Of a stretch of DNA of 64,000 nucleotides, positions 36,903 through 47,266 are shown piece by piece. Positions within the stretch are counted from its first letter, which is position 1; each line of letters begins with the position of its first letter. The position numbers and the translations under genes are program-made. The notes beneath the pieces are model-generated. The model saw only the letters and a list, made by a program, of their open reading frames with translations. It was not told the DNA's origin and made no database searches. This DNA is from Thalassotalea nanhaiensis (lineage in GTDB: Bacteria > Pseudomonadota > Gammaproteobacteria > Enterobacterales > Alteromonadaceae): assembly GCF_031583575.1 (NCBI RefSeq), contig NZ_CP134146.1, forward strand, positions 372,001-436,000. Reading direction: 5' to 3'.

Positions 36903-39900
36903 ATGAGATTTAATAAAACGGCTATTACGCTCGGCATTAGTGCGGCGATATTAGCGAACACATCCATGGCTGAAAATGCTGTTGAAAGCAAAGCTGCTTA
37001 TTCAGCAGCGCCTGAAACAACCACTCAAATAGTGATTCGCCTTAAAGATAGCGCTGCGCTTGAACGTGGTTTTGAGGTGAGAAGCGATTACAGTAAAGAA
37101 GCGAATCAAATTAGTGAACAGCAACAACAGGTCTTTCAACAAATCCTAGCGATTGCTCCAAATGCTCAGTTGCTGGGACAAGCTCGTTTGTTGTCGAACT
37201 TTATTACTGTTCAGTTGGATGGTGATACTGATGTTATCAATAAAATTACTGAATTAAATGCGGTTCAGTCAGTTGTTAGTCAGCCACTTGAGTCTCGTTC
37301 AGTATTATCGAATAAAAGAACTTCAGTTCAAGCTCAAACTAATGCAGAAGAAAGCAGTGAAGAAGTTGCATTAATGGCACCTTATAATAATTCTGACACT
37401 GCCGGTTCAGGAGCAACAGTTGCCATTATCTCCACTGGTATTGATTACACCTTGCCAATTTTTGGTGGTAGCGGCGTATATGGTGACGATGGCGACCCTG
37501 AGACACCACCAGCTGCAGGAAGCTACATGGAAGCACTTGAAAATGGTGCCGTAGGTCCAACAATTCCAGCGGTCGAAGATGACCCTGCAACACCTGATAT
37601 TGATGAAAGTGCAGATGCCATTCCAGGCTTTGACGGTTTCCCTACTGACGTAGTCGTTGGTGGTTGGGATTTCCAAGCAGAAAACTATGGTAATGATGCC
37701 AACCCAATTGATCAGAATCACCAATACGAACATTGGAACGGTGCTACTTACCCAACAGGTATGGGTACTGAGTTAGCGAGTATCGTACATCAGCTGGCAC
37801 CAGGTGCTGGGTTATATGCTTATAAAGTATTTGATGTGAGTGAAAGCTACGGCAGTATACGCGCACGATGGGCTAGTAGAACTCAAATTTTACAAGCGAT
37901 GGAGCATGCACTGGATCCAAATCAGGATGGCGATACAAGTGATCATGTTGATGTTGTTCTATTAGACTCAATGGGCGCTGCTGCATTTTATAATAAATAT
38001 GAACAATCAGGCTCTGGGTTTATTTTAGACCAAGAAATGATCCAAAGAGCTTCGGCATTGGGTATGACAGTTGTTACTAATGCCGGTATTGGCGGACATT
38101 TAAATTCAAATGGCGAAGCAACAGCAATGAATCATCGTGGCTGGATTTCGTGGGAAGGTTCTGCTCCAGCTGCTGTAACTGTGGGTTCTGCGGTTATTGC
38201 CGATGATGGTGAAACTATTGTGCCAGCTACATGGTCACCAATGGGACCTGTACGTGGTAGCAGAGATTTAAAACCTGAGGTAATGAGTTTTGCTCAAGAC
38301 ATTCCTGTAGCAAAAATCAGTAGTGGCGACGATATGGCGCCAACAAAGGGCAAGCGTAGTGATGCAACTGTTGCCGCAGCTCGAATTGCCGCAGCTATCG
38401 CAGTTATTAAATCAGCTCACCCTGGCCTAGGCCCGGTTGAACTTAAAGCGCTATTATCAAATACAGCTAACCATAATATTAAAGAAGTTGATGTTGAAAC
38501 TGGCGAAATTCTTGAACAAGCGGAGCTTCTTCATATTGGTCATGGTGTTGAAAACATAGAAGCCGCAACAAGTTCTCCTGTCGCTGTATGGGACAATGAA
38601 AGCAATCAACCGTATGTACAGTTTGGTTTTCATGAAGTTGCAGATAAGAAAGTTATCAACAAATCGATTATGGTTCGTAACTTCTCGGATTCTGTGCAAA
38701 CTTATACATTAGGTTTCAACGCCAATGGTGATAAAGAAGCACAATCTGCGATCAGCCTAAATTATCCTGAGAGTGTATCTGTTCCAGCAAATCACTCCGT
38801 GCTAATTAATGTTGAAATGACAATTGATGGCACTATGTTGCCAGCATGGTCAATGGTTTCGTCTGAAGATTACACCAGCGAAAATTACTTACAAAGCGAA
38901 TTAAATGGTTACTTCCAATTAACGTCTGAAGGTCAACCTGAGCTAAATGTTGGTTGGATGGTGCAAGCTCGTCCAAGTAGTACCATAAATAAAAATGTTG
39001 TGGTTCAAGAGTTTCCTTTATCATTAGGCTGGAATGCAGATTTAGGCCGTAGTGAATGGCTTAACATCGGTTGGGCGGAGCAGTTTTATCCTACCACTTT
39101 TGATGAGAGTCCTCAGTATTTTGCTTTAGCGTCATCGTTTATCAACGAATCAAATACTGCAACAACCTATGAAGCGTACCCGGTGATTGTAAAAGCCGAT
39201 AATCCGCCAAAAGATAAGGCTAAAACCTTCGGTCATAAAATCAAAGCTGTTGCTGGTGGTTTATATGACGAGCCTATGTGTGAAATTTCAGGTAAAAAAC
39301 TGAGTATCGCAGTTAATTTATGGGAGCCGGCTCATGATGCTATGGCGAACTGGACCGATAAAATTGGAACCCCACTGTTTTTCTACGATATGTTTTCACA
39401 AGACGTGTTGAAAGAAACAGGTGCGGATGAAAGTTTTGCCGGCATTAGCCAATATGACGTAGCAGGTGGTGAGGCAGTTTTACTTGGCCAACCCTATGTA
39501 GACATTGATGAAAATGGTCAACCAGCGACCTTTTATATCGATTACAACATGGAGTACGTTTACCTAGGGCCTTCTCGTATCAAGAAGTCAAAACTACCGG
39601 TACGTATCACTCCAAATGGGACTAATGTTGTTTCAGAAGTATGTCTTGAAGAATTATCACATCATGACATTAGTGATGCTGTAGATGACCCTTCAATTCC
39701 GTTAATGGTGCCTGAACTAGATGAAAATGGTAACCCAATAGCTGAAATGGCAGATTGTAGTGCGGCTGGCCTTACATTAGAAGAAATGATTGAGTTCGGT
39801 TACTGGCCTGCTTACTCTAGCTATTGTACGACTAGTACTGGTACTTTTGATGCCGAAGGTTATGCTACCGATGAGAACGGCGAACGCCTGTACAACATGG

Positions 39901-41018
39901 TAGAAAATACCGAACGTGGCGTGCCTGGACAAAATGAGTTGCTAAACTATTTTGACCAAAACTTTGGTTTCCATATAGAAACTGACCGCGATGCACAATC
40001 AGAAAAATTTGCTCCTATTGCTCAGTTTAATCCAACTAAACACGGTTTCTACTCTGATCCAGAAGAAGTATGTACTAATGGTTGGTTTGGTATGGTTTGT
40101 GAAGTGGTAAATATAGACCGCACGGTACAAGTTGGCTTTGCTAAAGTTAATGATGACAATCCAATTGAAACCGCTGAGTTTAGCCATATCATTACTCTTG
40201 AACCTAATGAAGAAGCCGCTATTGTTGCATTAAGAGCCGGGACTTTCGGTGCTGAAGGCGCAGACTTTATGGTTATCAGTACCGATGATAACTACGCAAT
40301 TACCGCTCCTTCTGACTATGTTGACGAAGATGGAACTCCTATGGCTTCTGTACGAACAGAGCAAGTATTCAGCGTAATGGAAAATGCCGAAGTAGGCACC
40401 GTTGTCGGTAAAATTAAACTGGATAAAGCAGGATTCTTTGGTATGACTTCTAGCACATATTCAGAGTTTATTTTAAGCATTGTGAATGCATTGCCTGGCT
40501 CTCCATTTACTATTAATCAAGAAACATTAGAGCTGGTTGTTGCCAACCCTGAAGCATTAGATTATGAAAATAATGCAAAGTTTGAGGTGATGGTACAAGC
40601 CAGTCAGGACCTTCGAAATGCCTCACAAGCAGCAATGATTACTGTTTGGATTGATAATGCTAATGACATCGCTCCTGAAGTTACAGCAACTGTCACTTCT
40701 GTGACTTCTGTTATCACTAACTCTAGTGATGCTGAAGTAGTGATTGATATTGCCGCTATGTTTACTGATGTCGAAGGCGACAGTTTGACGTTTACCGTAA
40801 CAGGCTTACCTATGGGCTTGACCTATGCAAACGGCCTAATCTCCGGAACTACCGATGTTGAAGGTGTGCATGTTCTTACCGTTACCGCTTCTGACGGTAT
40901 CAATGAAACAAGCACAAACCTTGAACTTGTCATTGAAGACGAAACCACATCAAGTGGTAGCTTTGGTGGATTCTTATTAGCATTTGCTGGTTTGTCATTC
41001 CTGCGTCGTCGCAAATAA
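36903..41018 (+). CDS. Giant exported S8-fold protein with degenerate catalytic site (putative pseudoprotease), GlyGly-CTERM
   Basis: A 1371-residue exported protein with signal peptide ending NTSMA (about 23). Order: inhibitor-I9-like prodomain (about 40-135), subtilisin-like domain (about 165-560), a long middle region, a cadherin-like repeat (LDYEN, then NDIAPEV), a CADG/He_PIG-type Ig domain (GDSLTFTV...GLISGT), and a GlyGly-CTERM tail ending FLRRRK. The S8 sites are altered: catalytic Asp is S177 (IISTGID), His is M287 (TGMGTE), and the oxyanion Asn in AGN is I396. Only Ser seems kept (S486 in KRSDAT). An active protease is therefore unlikely; it may bind peptides or assist the neighbouring protease. 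It ends at a strong terminator. Confidence 0.85.
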   Translation: MRFNKTAITLGISAAILANTSMAENAVESKAAYSAAPETTTQIVIRLKDSAALERGFEVRSDYSKEANQISEQQQQVFQQILAIAPNAQLLGQARLLSNFITVQLDGDTDVINKITELNAVQSVVSQPLESRSVLSNKRTSVQAQTNAEESSEEVALMAPYNNSDTAGSGATVAIISTGIDYTLPIFGGSGVYGDDGDPETPPAAGSYMEALENGAVGPTIPAVEDDPATPDIDESADAIPGFDGFPTDVVVGGWDFQAENYGNDANPIDQNHQYEHWNGATYPTGMGTELASIVHQLAPGAGLYAYKVFDVSESYGSIRARWASRTQILQAMEHALDPNQDGDTSDHVDVVLLDSMGAAAFYNKYEQSGSGFILDQEMIQRASALGMTVVTNAGIGGHLNSNGEATAMNHRGWISWEGSAPAAVTVGSAVIADDGETIVPATWSPMGPVRGSRDLKPEVMSFAQDIPVAKISSGDDMAPTKGKRSDATVAAARIAAAIAVIKSAHPGLGPVELKALLSNTANHNIKEVDVETGEILEQAELLHIGHGVENIEAATSSPVAVWDNESNQPYVQFGFHEVADKKVINKSIMVRNFSDSVQTYTLGFNANGDKEAQSAISLNYPESVSVPANHSVLINVEMTIDGTMLPAWSMVSSEDYTSENYLQSELNGYFQLTSEGQPELNVGWMVQARPSSTINKNVVVQEFPLSLGWNADLGRSEWLNIGWAEQFYPTTFDESPQYFALASSFINESNTATTYEAYPVIVKADNPPKDKAKTFGHKIKAVAGGLYDEPMCEISGKKLSIAVNLWEPAHDAMANWTDKIGTPLFFYDMFSQDVLKETGADESFAGISQYDVAGGEAVLLGQPYVDIDENGQPATFYIDYNMEYVYLGPSRIKKSKLPVRITPNGTNVVSEVCLEELSHHDISDAVDDPSIPLMVPELDENGNPIAEMADCSAAGLTLEEMIEFGYWPAYSSYCTTSTGTFDAEGYATDENGERLYNMVENTERGVPGQNELLNYFDQNFGFHIETDRDAQSEKFAPIAQFNPTKHGFYSDPEEVCTNGWFGMVCEVVNIDRTVQVGFAKVNDDNPIETAEFSHIITLEPNEEAAIVALRAGTFGAEGADFMVISTDDNYAITAPSDYVDEDGTPMASVRTEQVFSVMENAEVGTVVGKIKLDKAGFFGMTSSTYSEFILSIVNALPGSPFTINQETLELVVANPEALDYENNAKFEVMVQASQDLRNASQAAMITVWIDNANDIAPEVTATVTSVTSVITNSSDAEVVIDIAAMFTDVEGDSLTFTVTGLPMGLTYANGLISGTTDVEGVHVLTVTASDGINETSTNLELVIEDETTSSGSFGGFLLAFAGLSFLRRRK

Positions 41019-41030
41019 CTTTTAAACACT

Positions 41031-41055
41031 AAGGTAAGCCCATTGGGCTTACCTT
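41031..41055 (+). terminator. Terminator between the two S8 genes
   Basis: AAGGTAAGCCC-ATT-GGGCTTACCTT, a perfect 11-bp stem with a 3-base loop, 13 bases after the stop of the first S8 gene. The following tract GTTTATT is only partly T-rich, so some readthrough to the next gene is possible. Confidence 0.75.
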
Positions 41056-41122
41056 GTTTATTAGACTCCTTAAGGTAAGTGTTTTAGCCCTTGCCTTATT
41101 CAATAGAAAAAGTTGCTTAACT

Positions 41123-44100
41123 ATGAAACCTTTTAAAACCTTACTTACACTACTTAGTGGAAGTATCTTTGCCTTTTCAGCAAATGCTGCATCCTTAAAC
41201 GATGGTCAGCAAATTCACCAACCAATCGTTGGCAAAGAAAAGATAAAATATTCCCGTTCACATAAAGCCCGTCAAGACTCGCTTTATTATATCCAATTAC
41301 ATGAACAACCATTAGCTGCCTACGATGGCAATATTAAAGGATTAACTGCGACCAGCATTACCGCTTCAAAGGGCAGCAATACTGATCAGTCTGGTATATT
41401 GAATGTCAAATCAACCAGTAGTAAAAACTACTTATCTTATTTGAGCCAGAAGCAAAACCAAATAATTTCTCTGGCAAACAAAACGCTAAAGCGTACCATC
41501 AAGGTTCGTCACAACTATAAAGTAATCGTAAATGCACTCGCGGCAGAAATTACTGCTGAAGAAGCTAAAGTTTTGGCCAAGCAACCAACTGTTAAGTCTG
41601 TAGAAAAAGTTGGTATGCATTACATTCAAACCGATAGTGGCCCTGAGTTTATCAAGGCGAAAAATATCTGGGATGGCGTGAGTGACTATGCCGGCACTAA
41701 AGGTGAAGGCGTTGTCGTTGGTATTATCGATACTGGTATTAATGCCTATCATCCATCATTTGCCGATATTGGTGGTGATGGTTACGATCATACCAACCCA
41801 CTTGGAACTGGTAACTATTTGCCGGGTGATTGTACTCTGTTCCCGCAATTTTGTAATGACAAGCTGATTGGTATTGTTAGTTATCCTGAAATAAGAGATA
41901 ACCGACCTGAAGTGGTCAATGAAAATTATGAAGAGCTTGATGACAAATTAAAAGTTGGTTACGACTTTAATGCTCATGGTAGCCATGTATCATCGACGGT
42001 TGCCGGAAATATTTTAAACGATGTTCCTTATTATTTATCTGTAGTGGATGATATTGGCAGTATCGTACAAGAAAGTGAATTTCAATTTCCTCAAGTTAGC
42101 GGTGTTGCCCCGCATGCCAATATTGTGTCTTACCAAGTATGTAACGATGAAGGTTGTTATTCAGAATTAACATTGCTTGCAGTAGAGCATGCGATTGAAA
42201 ATGGCGTTAACGTATTAAATTACTCTGTAGGTGGAGGGTATCGCGACCCTTGGACTTCAATTGATACTCTTGCCTTTTTGAATGCACGTGAAGCGGGTAT
42301 CCATGTAGCAACGTCTGCAGGTAACAGTGGCCCAGATGCTCAAACTATAGGTGCACCAGGAAACGCACCTTGGATCACAACCGTAGCCGCTTATACTCAT
42401 GATCGTGCCTTTAGTGAAAAAGCCCTAACAGCTTTTAGTGGTGGTGAAACCACTCCAGCAGATATCAGTGGTCTGGGCGCGACAAAAGCGTATACCGGCA
42501 CTGTAGTGTTGGCGAAAGATTTTGGCGATGCAATGTGTTTGGAGCCATTTGAAGAAGACACGTTCAATGGTGAAATTGTAGTTTGTCAGCGTGGTGAAAT
42601 TGCCAGAGTTCGCAAAGGTTTAAATGTTCAACTGGGTGGTGCAGGCGGTCTTATTTTAGCCAATATAGAAGGTGAAACAGCAGGCATTAACGCCGATAAT
42701 CATGTACTTCCGGCTATTCATATTAACGCGGCTAACGGTAAAGTATTAACTGACTGGATGGCCACAGGCAGTGACCATCAACTAACCATTACTGGCTCTG
42801 AGCTTATTAGTGATGAATCTTTAGGCGACATAGCGGCTTATTTCTCTTCTCGTGGTCCTAATCTACCTTATGCGAATATTTTTGCACCAGATGTGGCCGG
42901 TCCGGGTGTTGATATTTATGCTGCCAATTCAGAAGATCATCCATTTACTGAAGACGTGACTGAAGTGCCTTTTACTACGATGAGCGGTACATCGATGTCT
43001 AGCCCACATGTTGCAGGTGCCATGGCATTAATTTATGCAGTACATCCAGACTGGACACCTGCGCAAGTGCAATCTGCGTTAATGACAACTGCACAACATA
43101 ATACCCGAAAAGATGATGATTTTGATGGTGAAACAGAGCGTTCAAATTTCTTCGATCAAGGTGCGGGTAGTATTCGTGTCGATGCTGCGGTAACTGCCGG
43201 CTTGCTATTAGATATTTCTAAAGCTGAATACATAGAAGCAAACCCGCAAACAGGTGGTGATCCAACTTCGCTTAATTCATCTTCTATGGTTGGAGAAAAA
43301 TGTATTTCAGTTTGTACATGGAGCAGAACTGTAACTGCAACAGCAGATGCTACATGGACAGCAACATATGAATACATCAACCCTGGTGTTGACCTAACTA
43401 TTAGTCCGGCAAGTTTCACATTGGCTGCTGGCGAAAGCCAGGAAATCACCATAACGGCTGCTGCTAACATTGAGTTGGTTGATGAATGGACTCACAGTTT
43501 CGTTAAATTAACACCGAGCAATCGCGAAATTAGTGCAAGCCGCTTACAAGTTTTGGCTAATTTCGTTGCCGGTACTACTGATGAATTGGTCGAAGCTAAA
43601 ATTAATAATGTGCATAACATTGTTACTATCAGTGATGTACAAACGACGGGGTCAAATGATTTGCAAGTGCGTGGTTTTGGTTTATTTAAAACTCGACAAT
43701 ACACTGGTCAAGCGGCTGGTGCAGGCGAAGATAAAGAAATATTTAGAAATTTAGATACCATTTTTGCCAAGCAAATCGTCATACCGGCGTATACCAAACG
43801 TATTGTTGTAGACATCATTTCTTCTACATCTCCAGATATGGACTTATTTGTTGGCCTTGATGAAGATAACGATGGTGTACCTAATTTTTACGAATTGTAC
43901 TATTCAACACTTTGTTTAAGCGGCAACGTAGACTCTGTGGAACATTGTTATATTGAAAACCCACCAGCGGGAACCTATTGGGTATTTGCTCATAACTTTG
44001 AAGGTACAGCCGTTGGCACGATGGATGATGTCACTATTGAAATTGGGGTGGTGAATTATACTGAAGAGCCTTCATTTACGATCGAAGCGCCCGTCACTGT

Positions 44101-45007
44101 AGCCCAAGATGAGTTGTTTGATATTAATTTAATCATACAAAATGCGGTGGTGAATAATGCGCTTGATGATATTCAACCCGGCGAGAAATACTATGGTTTA
44201 GTGCAAATTGGTACAACACTTGAGCTTAAACGTAATGTTGGGGAAACATTAATAAGTTTAACCGCAATCGAAAATGAAGCGGTGCTGTCAGCAGCGCTGG
44301 AGCAAGCTGTTGCTGGCGCTGAATTAGATTATGCCATTGAACTACCTGCTAACAGTACTTCATCTGATAAAAGTTATGAGGTGAGTGTAACTTTACCAGA
44401 AGGTTTCACCTTGGTGTCTTCAACGTCTGATGCGGTGGTAACAGGTAATTTAATCGAATTTACTGTTATTCAACCGGCAAATGGCGAGATAAGTACAATT
44501 GATTTTGTTATTGCGACCACACAAATTAATGCTGCAGGTGACTACCTGTTAACTGCACAATATTCTGTCAATGGCGTTGGTAGTGTCGTATTAAATAGCG
44601 CACCAATAACTATCGAAATGCCAGTACAAGCGTTAATCAATGATAACGAAGCCCTTTCGTTATCAATAAACGAAGGTACAGCAGCCGTTACATTATCAGC
44701 CTTAAACAGTGTAAAAAGTGTGGAAACTGATGTGCTGACCTACACCTGGGTGCAAACATCAGGTACTGCTTTAGCATTGAGTGCACTAGATTCTGCAGAA
44801 GTTAGTTTTGCCACACCAACTGACTTAATTGCTTCTGGTAGCTACAGCTATGAAGTGACTGTTAGTAATGGTCGCTCTTCAGATACAGCAACAGTAACAA
44901 TCAATATTGCAAACGTTGAACCAGAAAAGAAATCTTCTGGTGGAGGCTCAACCGGTATTTTATTCATATTGATTGGCGTATTCGCCACAGTGCTAAGACG
45001 CAGGTAA
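41123..45007 (+). CDS. Secreted S8 subtilisin-like protease with PA insert and GlyGly-CTERM tail
   Basis: About 1294 residues from the ATG at 41123, which gives a clean signal peptide (MKPFKTLLTLLSGSIFAFSANA). An upstream TTG reading would start inside the terminator stem. An I9 prodomain (about 53-168) precedes the S8 domain with D203 (GIIDTGIN), H285 (AHGSHV), N401 (SAGNSG) and S624 (SGTSMSSPHVAG), all intact. A PA domain is inserted at about 460-550. A PPC-like beta domain (DMDLFVGLDEDNDG), Ig/PKD-like regions and a GlyGly-CTERM tail (SSGGG, helix, LRRR) follow. Expected to be a type II-secreted endoprotease anchored or released by a rhombosortase. Confidence 0.92.
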   Translation: MKPFKTLLTLLSGSIFAFSANAASLNDGQQIHQPIVGKEKIKYSRSHKARQDSLYYIQLHEQPLAAYDGNIKGLTATSITASKGSNTDQSGILNVKSTSSKNYLSYLSQKQNQIISLANKTLKRTIKVRHNYKVIVNALAAEITAEEAKVLAKQPTVKSVEKVGMHYIQTDSGPEFIKAKNIWDGVSDYAGTKGEGVVVGIIDTGINAYHPSFADIGGDGYDHTNPLGTGNYLPGDCTLFPQFCNDKLIGIVSYPEIRDNRPEVVNENYEELDDKLKVGYDFNAHGSHVSSTVAGNILNDVPYYLSVVDDIGSIVQESEFQFPQVSGVAPHANIVSYQVCNDEGCYSELTLLAVEHAIENGVNVLNYSVGGGYRDPWTSIDTLAFLNAREAGIHVATSAGNSGPDAQTIGAPGNAPWITTVAAYTHDRAFSEKALTAFSGGETTPADISGLGATKAYTGTVVLAKDFGDAMCLEPFEEDTFNGEIVVCQRGEIARVRKGLNVQLGGAGGLILANIEGETAGINADNHVLPAIHINAANGKVLTDWMATGSDHQLTITGSELISDESLGDIAAYFSSRGPNLPYANIFAPDVAGPGVDIYAANSEDHPFTEDVTEVPFTTMSGTSMSSPHVAGAMALIYAVHPDWTPAQVQSALMTTAQHNTRKDDDFDGETERSNFFDQGAGSIRVDAAVTAGLLLDISKAEYIEANPQTGGDPTSLNSSSMVGEKCISVCTWSRTVTATADATWTATYEYINPGVDLTISPASFTLAAGESQEITITAAANIELVDEWTHSFVKLTPSNREISASRLQVLANFVAGTTDELVEAKINNVHNIVTISDVQTTGSNDLQVRGFGLFKTRQYTGQAAGAGEDKEIFRNLDTIFAKQIVIPAYTKRIVVDIISSTSPDMDLFVGLDEDNDGVPNFYELYYSTLCLSGNVDSVEHCYIENPPAGTYWVFAHNFEGTAVGTMDDVTIEIGVVNYTEEPSFTIEAPVTVAQDELFDINLIIQNAVVNNALDDIQPGEKYYGLVQIGTTLELKRNVGETLISLTAIENEAVLSAALEQAVAGAELDYAIELPANSTSSDKSYEVSVTLPEGFTLVSSTSDAVVTGNLIEFTVIQPANGEISTIDFVIATTQINAAGDYLLTAQYSVNGVGSVVLNSAPITIEMPVQALINDNEALSLSINEGTAAVTLSALNSVKSVETDVLTYTWVQTSGTALALSALDSAEVSFATPTDLIASGSYSYEVTVSNGRSSDTATVTINIANVEPEKKSSGGGSTGILFILIGVFATVLRRR

Positions 45008-45035
45008 TAGCGTTAACACTGAGTATGAAGTTTTC

Positions 45036-45065
45036 GGAAGGGGTATTCACCCCTTCCTTTTTTTA
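45036..45065 (+). terminator. Terminator of the S8 protease gene
   Basis: GGAAGGGG-TATTCA-CCCCTTCC followed by eight T: a textbook terminator 28 bases after the stop. Confidence 0.95.
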
Positions 45066-45091
45066 AATCAATTATCTAAGGCATGAAGTAT

Positions 45092-47194
45092 ATGCTCTCA
45101 AAAATCCCACGTTTTATAATCACAGCAACGGTATGTTTGATAATAGTTGCTTGTGGAGGCGATGATAAAGCGTTAAACGCTTCGCCAACTCTAGCGATAC
45201 ATGCCCCGGTAGAATCAAACGAGCTTGAAGTTGTAGAGTTATCTGCTGTTGCAGCTGATGATGATGGCGTTATTTCATCATATTTATGGCAGCAAATAGC
45301 AGGCACGCCTGTTGTGCTAAACGGCGTTAATCATTTAACCGTTAGTTTTACGGCACCTGAAATAGCTCAGGATGAAATATTAGAATTTTCCCTTACGGTA
45401 CAAGATAACGACGGAGCTGAAGCTAGAGAAACTGTTAGCTTATCGGTGCTAAATGTGAATAAACTACCATCAATCACTATTGATGCTGTTCAACAAGTTA
45501 ACGAGTTGAGTGTGTTGAATTTAGCTGCAACAGCGAGTGATGAAGATGGCGAAATTGTCAGTTACAACTGGCAGCAAGTATCAGGAACAGCAGCAAACTT
45601 AGTGAGCAATACTGAAGCTGAATTAATGATTTTATTGCCCAATATTGAACTTGATGAGCTATTAACTTTTACCTTAACGGTTACTGATGATGCTGCTGGC
45701 CAAACAACAGAAGAAATTTCCATCTTGGTCAAAGCTTTGACTTTGGCACAGAGCAGCTCTCTTGTGGCAGAACATGTTATAGAAAACGATCCTAGTTCTT
45801 CCATATTTATTTCAGCATTCGATATCCAACTGGATGATTCTGTACTCGAAAGCGTGTCATTTTCGATTCTGGCGAAAAAACAAGCCGTTGCCTCAGAAAT
45901 TAAGGCAACATACGAGATTGAACGGCTAAGTAAAATTGATGGAGGCGTGCAACTACCAATATTTGGCATGTATCGTGGCTATAACAATACTATTGAATTA
46001 GCTTTTAAGTTTATCGATGGCTCTACAAAACTTTTAACTAAACAAGTTGAAACTGAAACACTGATTGAACCTGAAGATAGCCCGTTCAACCAGTATAAAA
46101 TATCATCACCATCTCTTTATCAATCGTCACCAAGTTATGATTATTTATTAATGAAAACGGCTAGGCATGGACCAGTCATTATGGATGTTGATGGTAATGT
46201 CCGATGGCAAGCATATATGCCTGATAATGAATTTTACAACGGTTATTCATCTATATTCGATAATGGTGCATTTAGAATAGCGTTAAAAAACAAACTCTAT
46301 ACATTAGAGCTGGACGGTACATTTTCCAGCGTTGAGATTAATCATGATGAGTTTACTGACATTGCAGCCCACCACGAATTAAGTAAGGGAAAAACAGGTT
46401 ACTTTGTTGAAGTAGACGCCAATAAATCAGGAACTACTGAGCAAATTATTGAATCAATTTTACTTGAAGTAGATGAAAGCGGCGATGTCATTAATACATG
46501 GGACTTTGCTGATATATTGTCAGATTACATGATTGAAAATGGCGATGACCCTGCAAATTTTGTTCGAAACGGAGTTGATTGGTTTCATATGAACTCGGCT
46601 ATTTACAGTGAAAGTGATGATTCAATTATCGTTTCAAGCCGTGAAAATTTTGTCATCAAAATTGATTATAAAACCGCAAAAATCAAGTGGCTGCTAGGGG
46701 ATGAAAGTAAACACTGGTATGTAAATTATCCATCGTTACGAACGTTGTCGTTATTATCAAATGATACCAAGCCAATTGGGCAACATGCGCTGTCTTTAGT
46801 TGCGGGTGAGTTATTGCTATTTAATGATGGTCAGTTCAGTTTTAACCAACCTGAAGAACAACCTGAAGGTCTTGCACTCACTTCAAGCCCTTCGGCTAAA
46901 TATGTTATTGATGAGAATACATTGACTGCTTCTGTTTCATGGGAGTATGACCCAGCTATATACAGTGATGTATGTTCAAGTATCTATCAAGATGAAAGTT
47001 CAGTTACAGGGGATTATTTAGTAAATTTTGCTGCGGTAAACCGCCTTAATTCAGAGCCCATTGCAACGATCATTCAAGGAGTAAATGAAGATAAAGAGCT
47101 AATGTTTGAATTTCAATTTGAAACTAAAGCACCTTGTGCCGCGGCATGGAATAGTAGCATTGTTTATGGGTTAACAGACTTACAGGTGAACTAG
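45092..47194 (+). CDS. Arylsulfotransferase-like (ASST) lipoprotein with two PKD-type domains
   Basis: About 700 residues. The ATG at 45092 is preferred (AAGG ten bases upstream, one base from the ATG at 45083). A lipoprotein signal ends in IVAC (cleavage before CGGDD). Two PKD/REJ-like modules follow (each with DDDG or DEDG and SYLWQQIAGT or SYNWQQVSGT). The C-terminal half resembles the arylsulfate sulfotransferase propeller: PVIMDVDGNVRWQ, NGVDWFHMNSAIYSESDDS, IIVSSRENFVIKIDYKTAKI, KWLLGD and GQHALSL. ASST enzymes move sulfate between phenols without PAPS. I cannot place the transient sulfo-histidine with certainty, so activity is uncertain. Confidence 0.75.
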   Translation: MLSKIPRFIITATVCLIIVACGGDDKALNASPTLAIHAPVESNELEVVELSAVAADDDGVISSYLWQQIAGTPVVLNGVNHLTVSFTAPEIAQDEILEFSLTVQDNDGAEARETVSLSVLNVNKLPSITIDAVQQVNELSVLNLAATASDEDGEIVSYNWQQVSGTAANLVSNTEAELMILLPNIELDELLTFTLTVTDDAAGQTTEEISILVKALTLAQSSSLVAEHVIENDPSSSIFISAFDIQLDDSVLESVSFSILAKKQAVASEIKATYEIERLSKIDGGVQLPIFGMYRGYNNTIELAFKFIDGSTKLLTKQVETETLIEPEDSPFNQYKISSPSLYQSSPSYDYLLMKTARHGPVIMDVDGNVRWQAYMPDNEFYNGYSSIFDNGAFRIALKNKLYTLELDGTFSSVEINHDEFTDIAAHHELSKGKTGYFVEVDANKSGTTEQIIESILLEVDESGDVINTWDFADILSDYMIENGDDPANFVRNGVDWFHMNSAIYSESDDSIIVSSRENFVIKIDYKTAKIKWLLGDESKHWYVNYPSLRTLSLLSNDTKPIGQHALSLVAGELLLFNDGQFSFNQPEEQPEGLALTSSPSAKYVIDENTLTASVSWEYDPAIYSDVCSSIYQDESSVTGDYLVNFAAVNRLNSEPIATIIQGVNEDKELMFEFQFETKAPCAAAWNSSIVYGLTDLQVN

Positions 47195-47221
47195 TGAACT
47201 CCTACCAAATACGACATATAA

Positions 47222-47253
47222 AAAACTCCACAACGTCACCATTGTGGAGTTTT
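47222..47253. terminator. Bidirectional terminator between the ASST-like and TonB receptor genes
   Basis: AAAACTCCACAA / TTGTGGAGTTTT, perfect 12-base arms with an 8-base loop, placed midway between two convergent stop codons. Confidence 0.93.
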
Positions 47254-47266
47254 AGCTAAGTTTTAG

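Noticed and set aside
41054-41122. TTG-initiated extension of the S8 protease
   Set aside because: The TTG lies inside the terminator stem of the preceding gene, and the ATG at 41123 gives a clean signal peptide.
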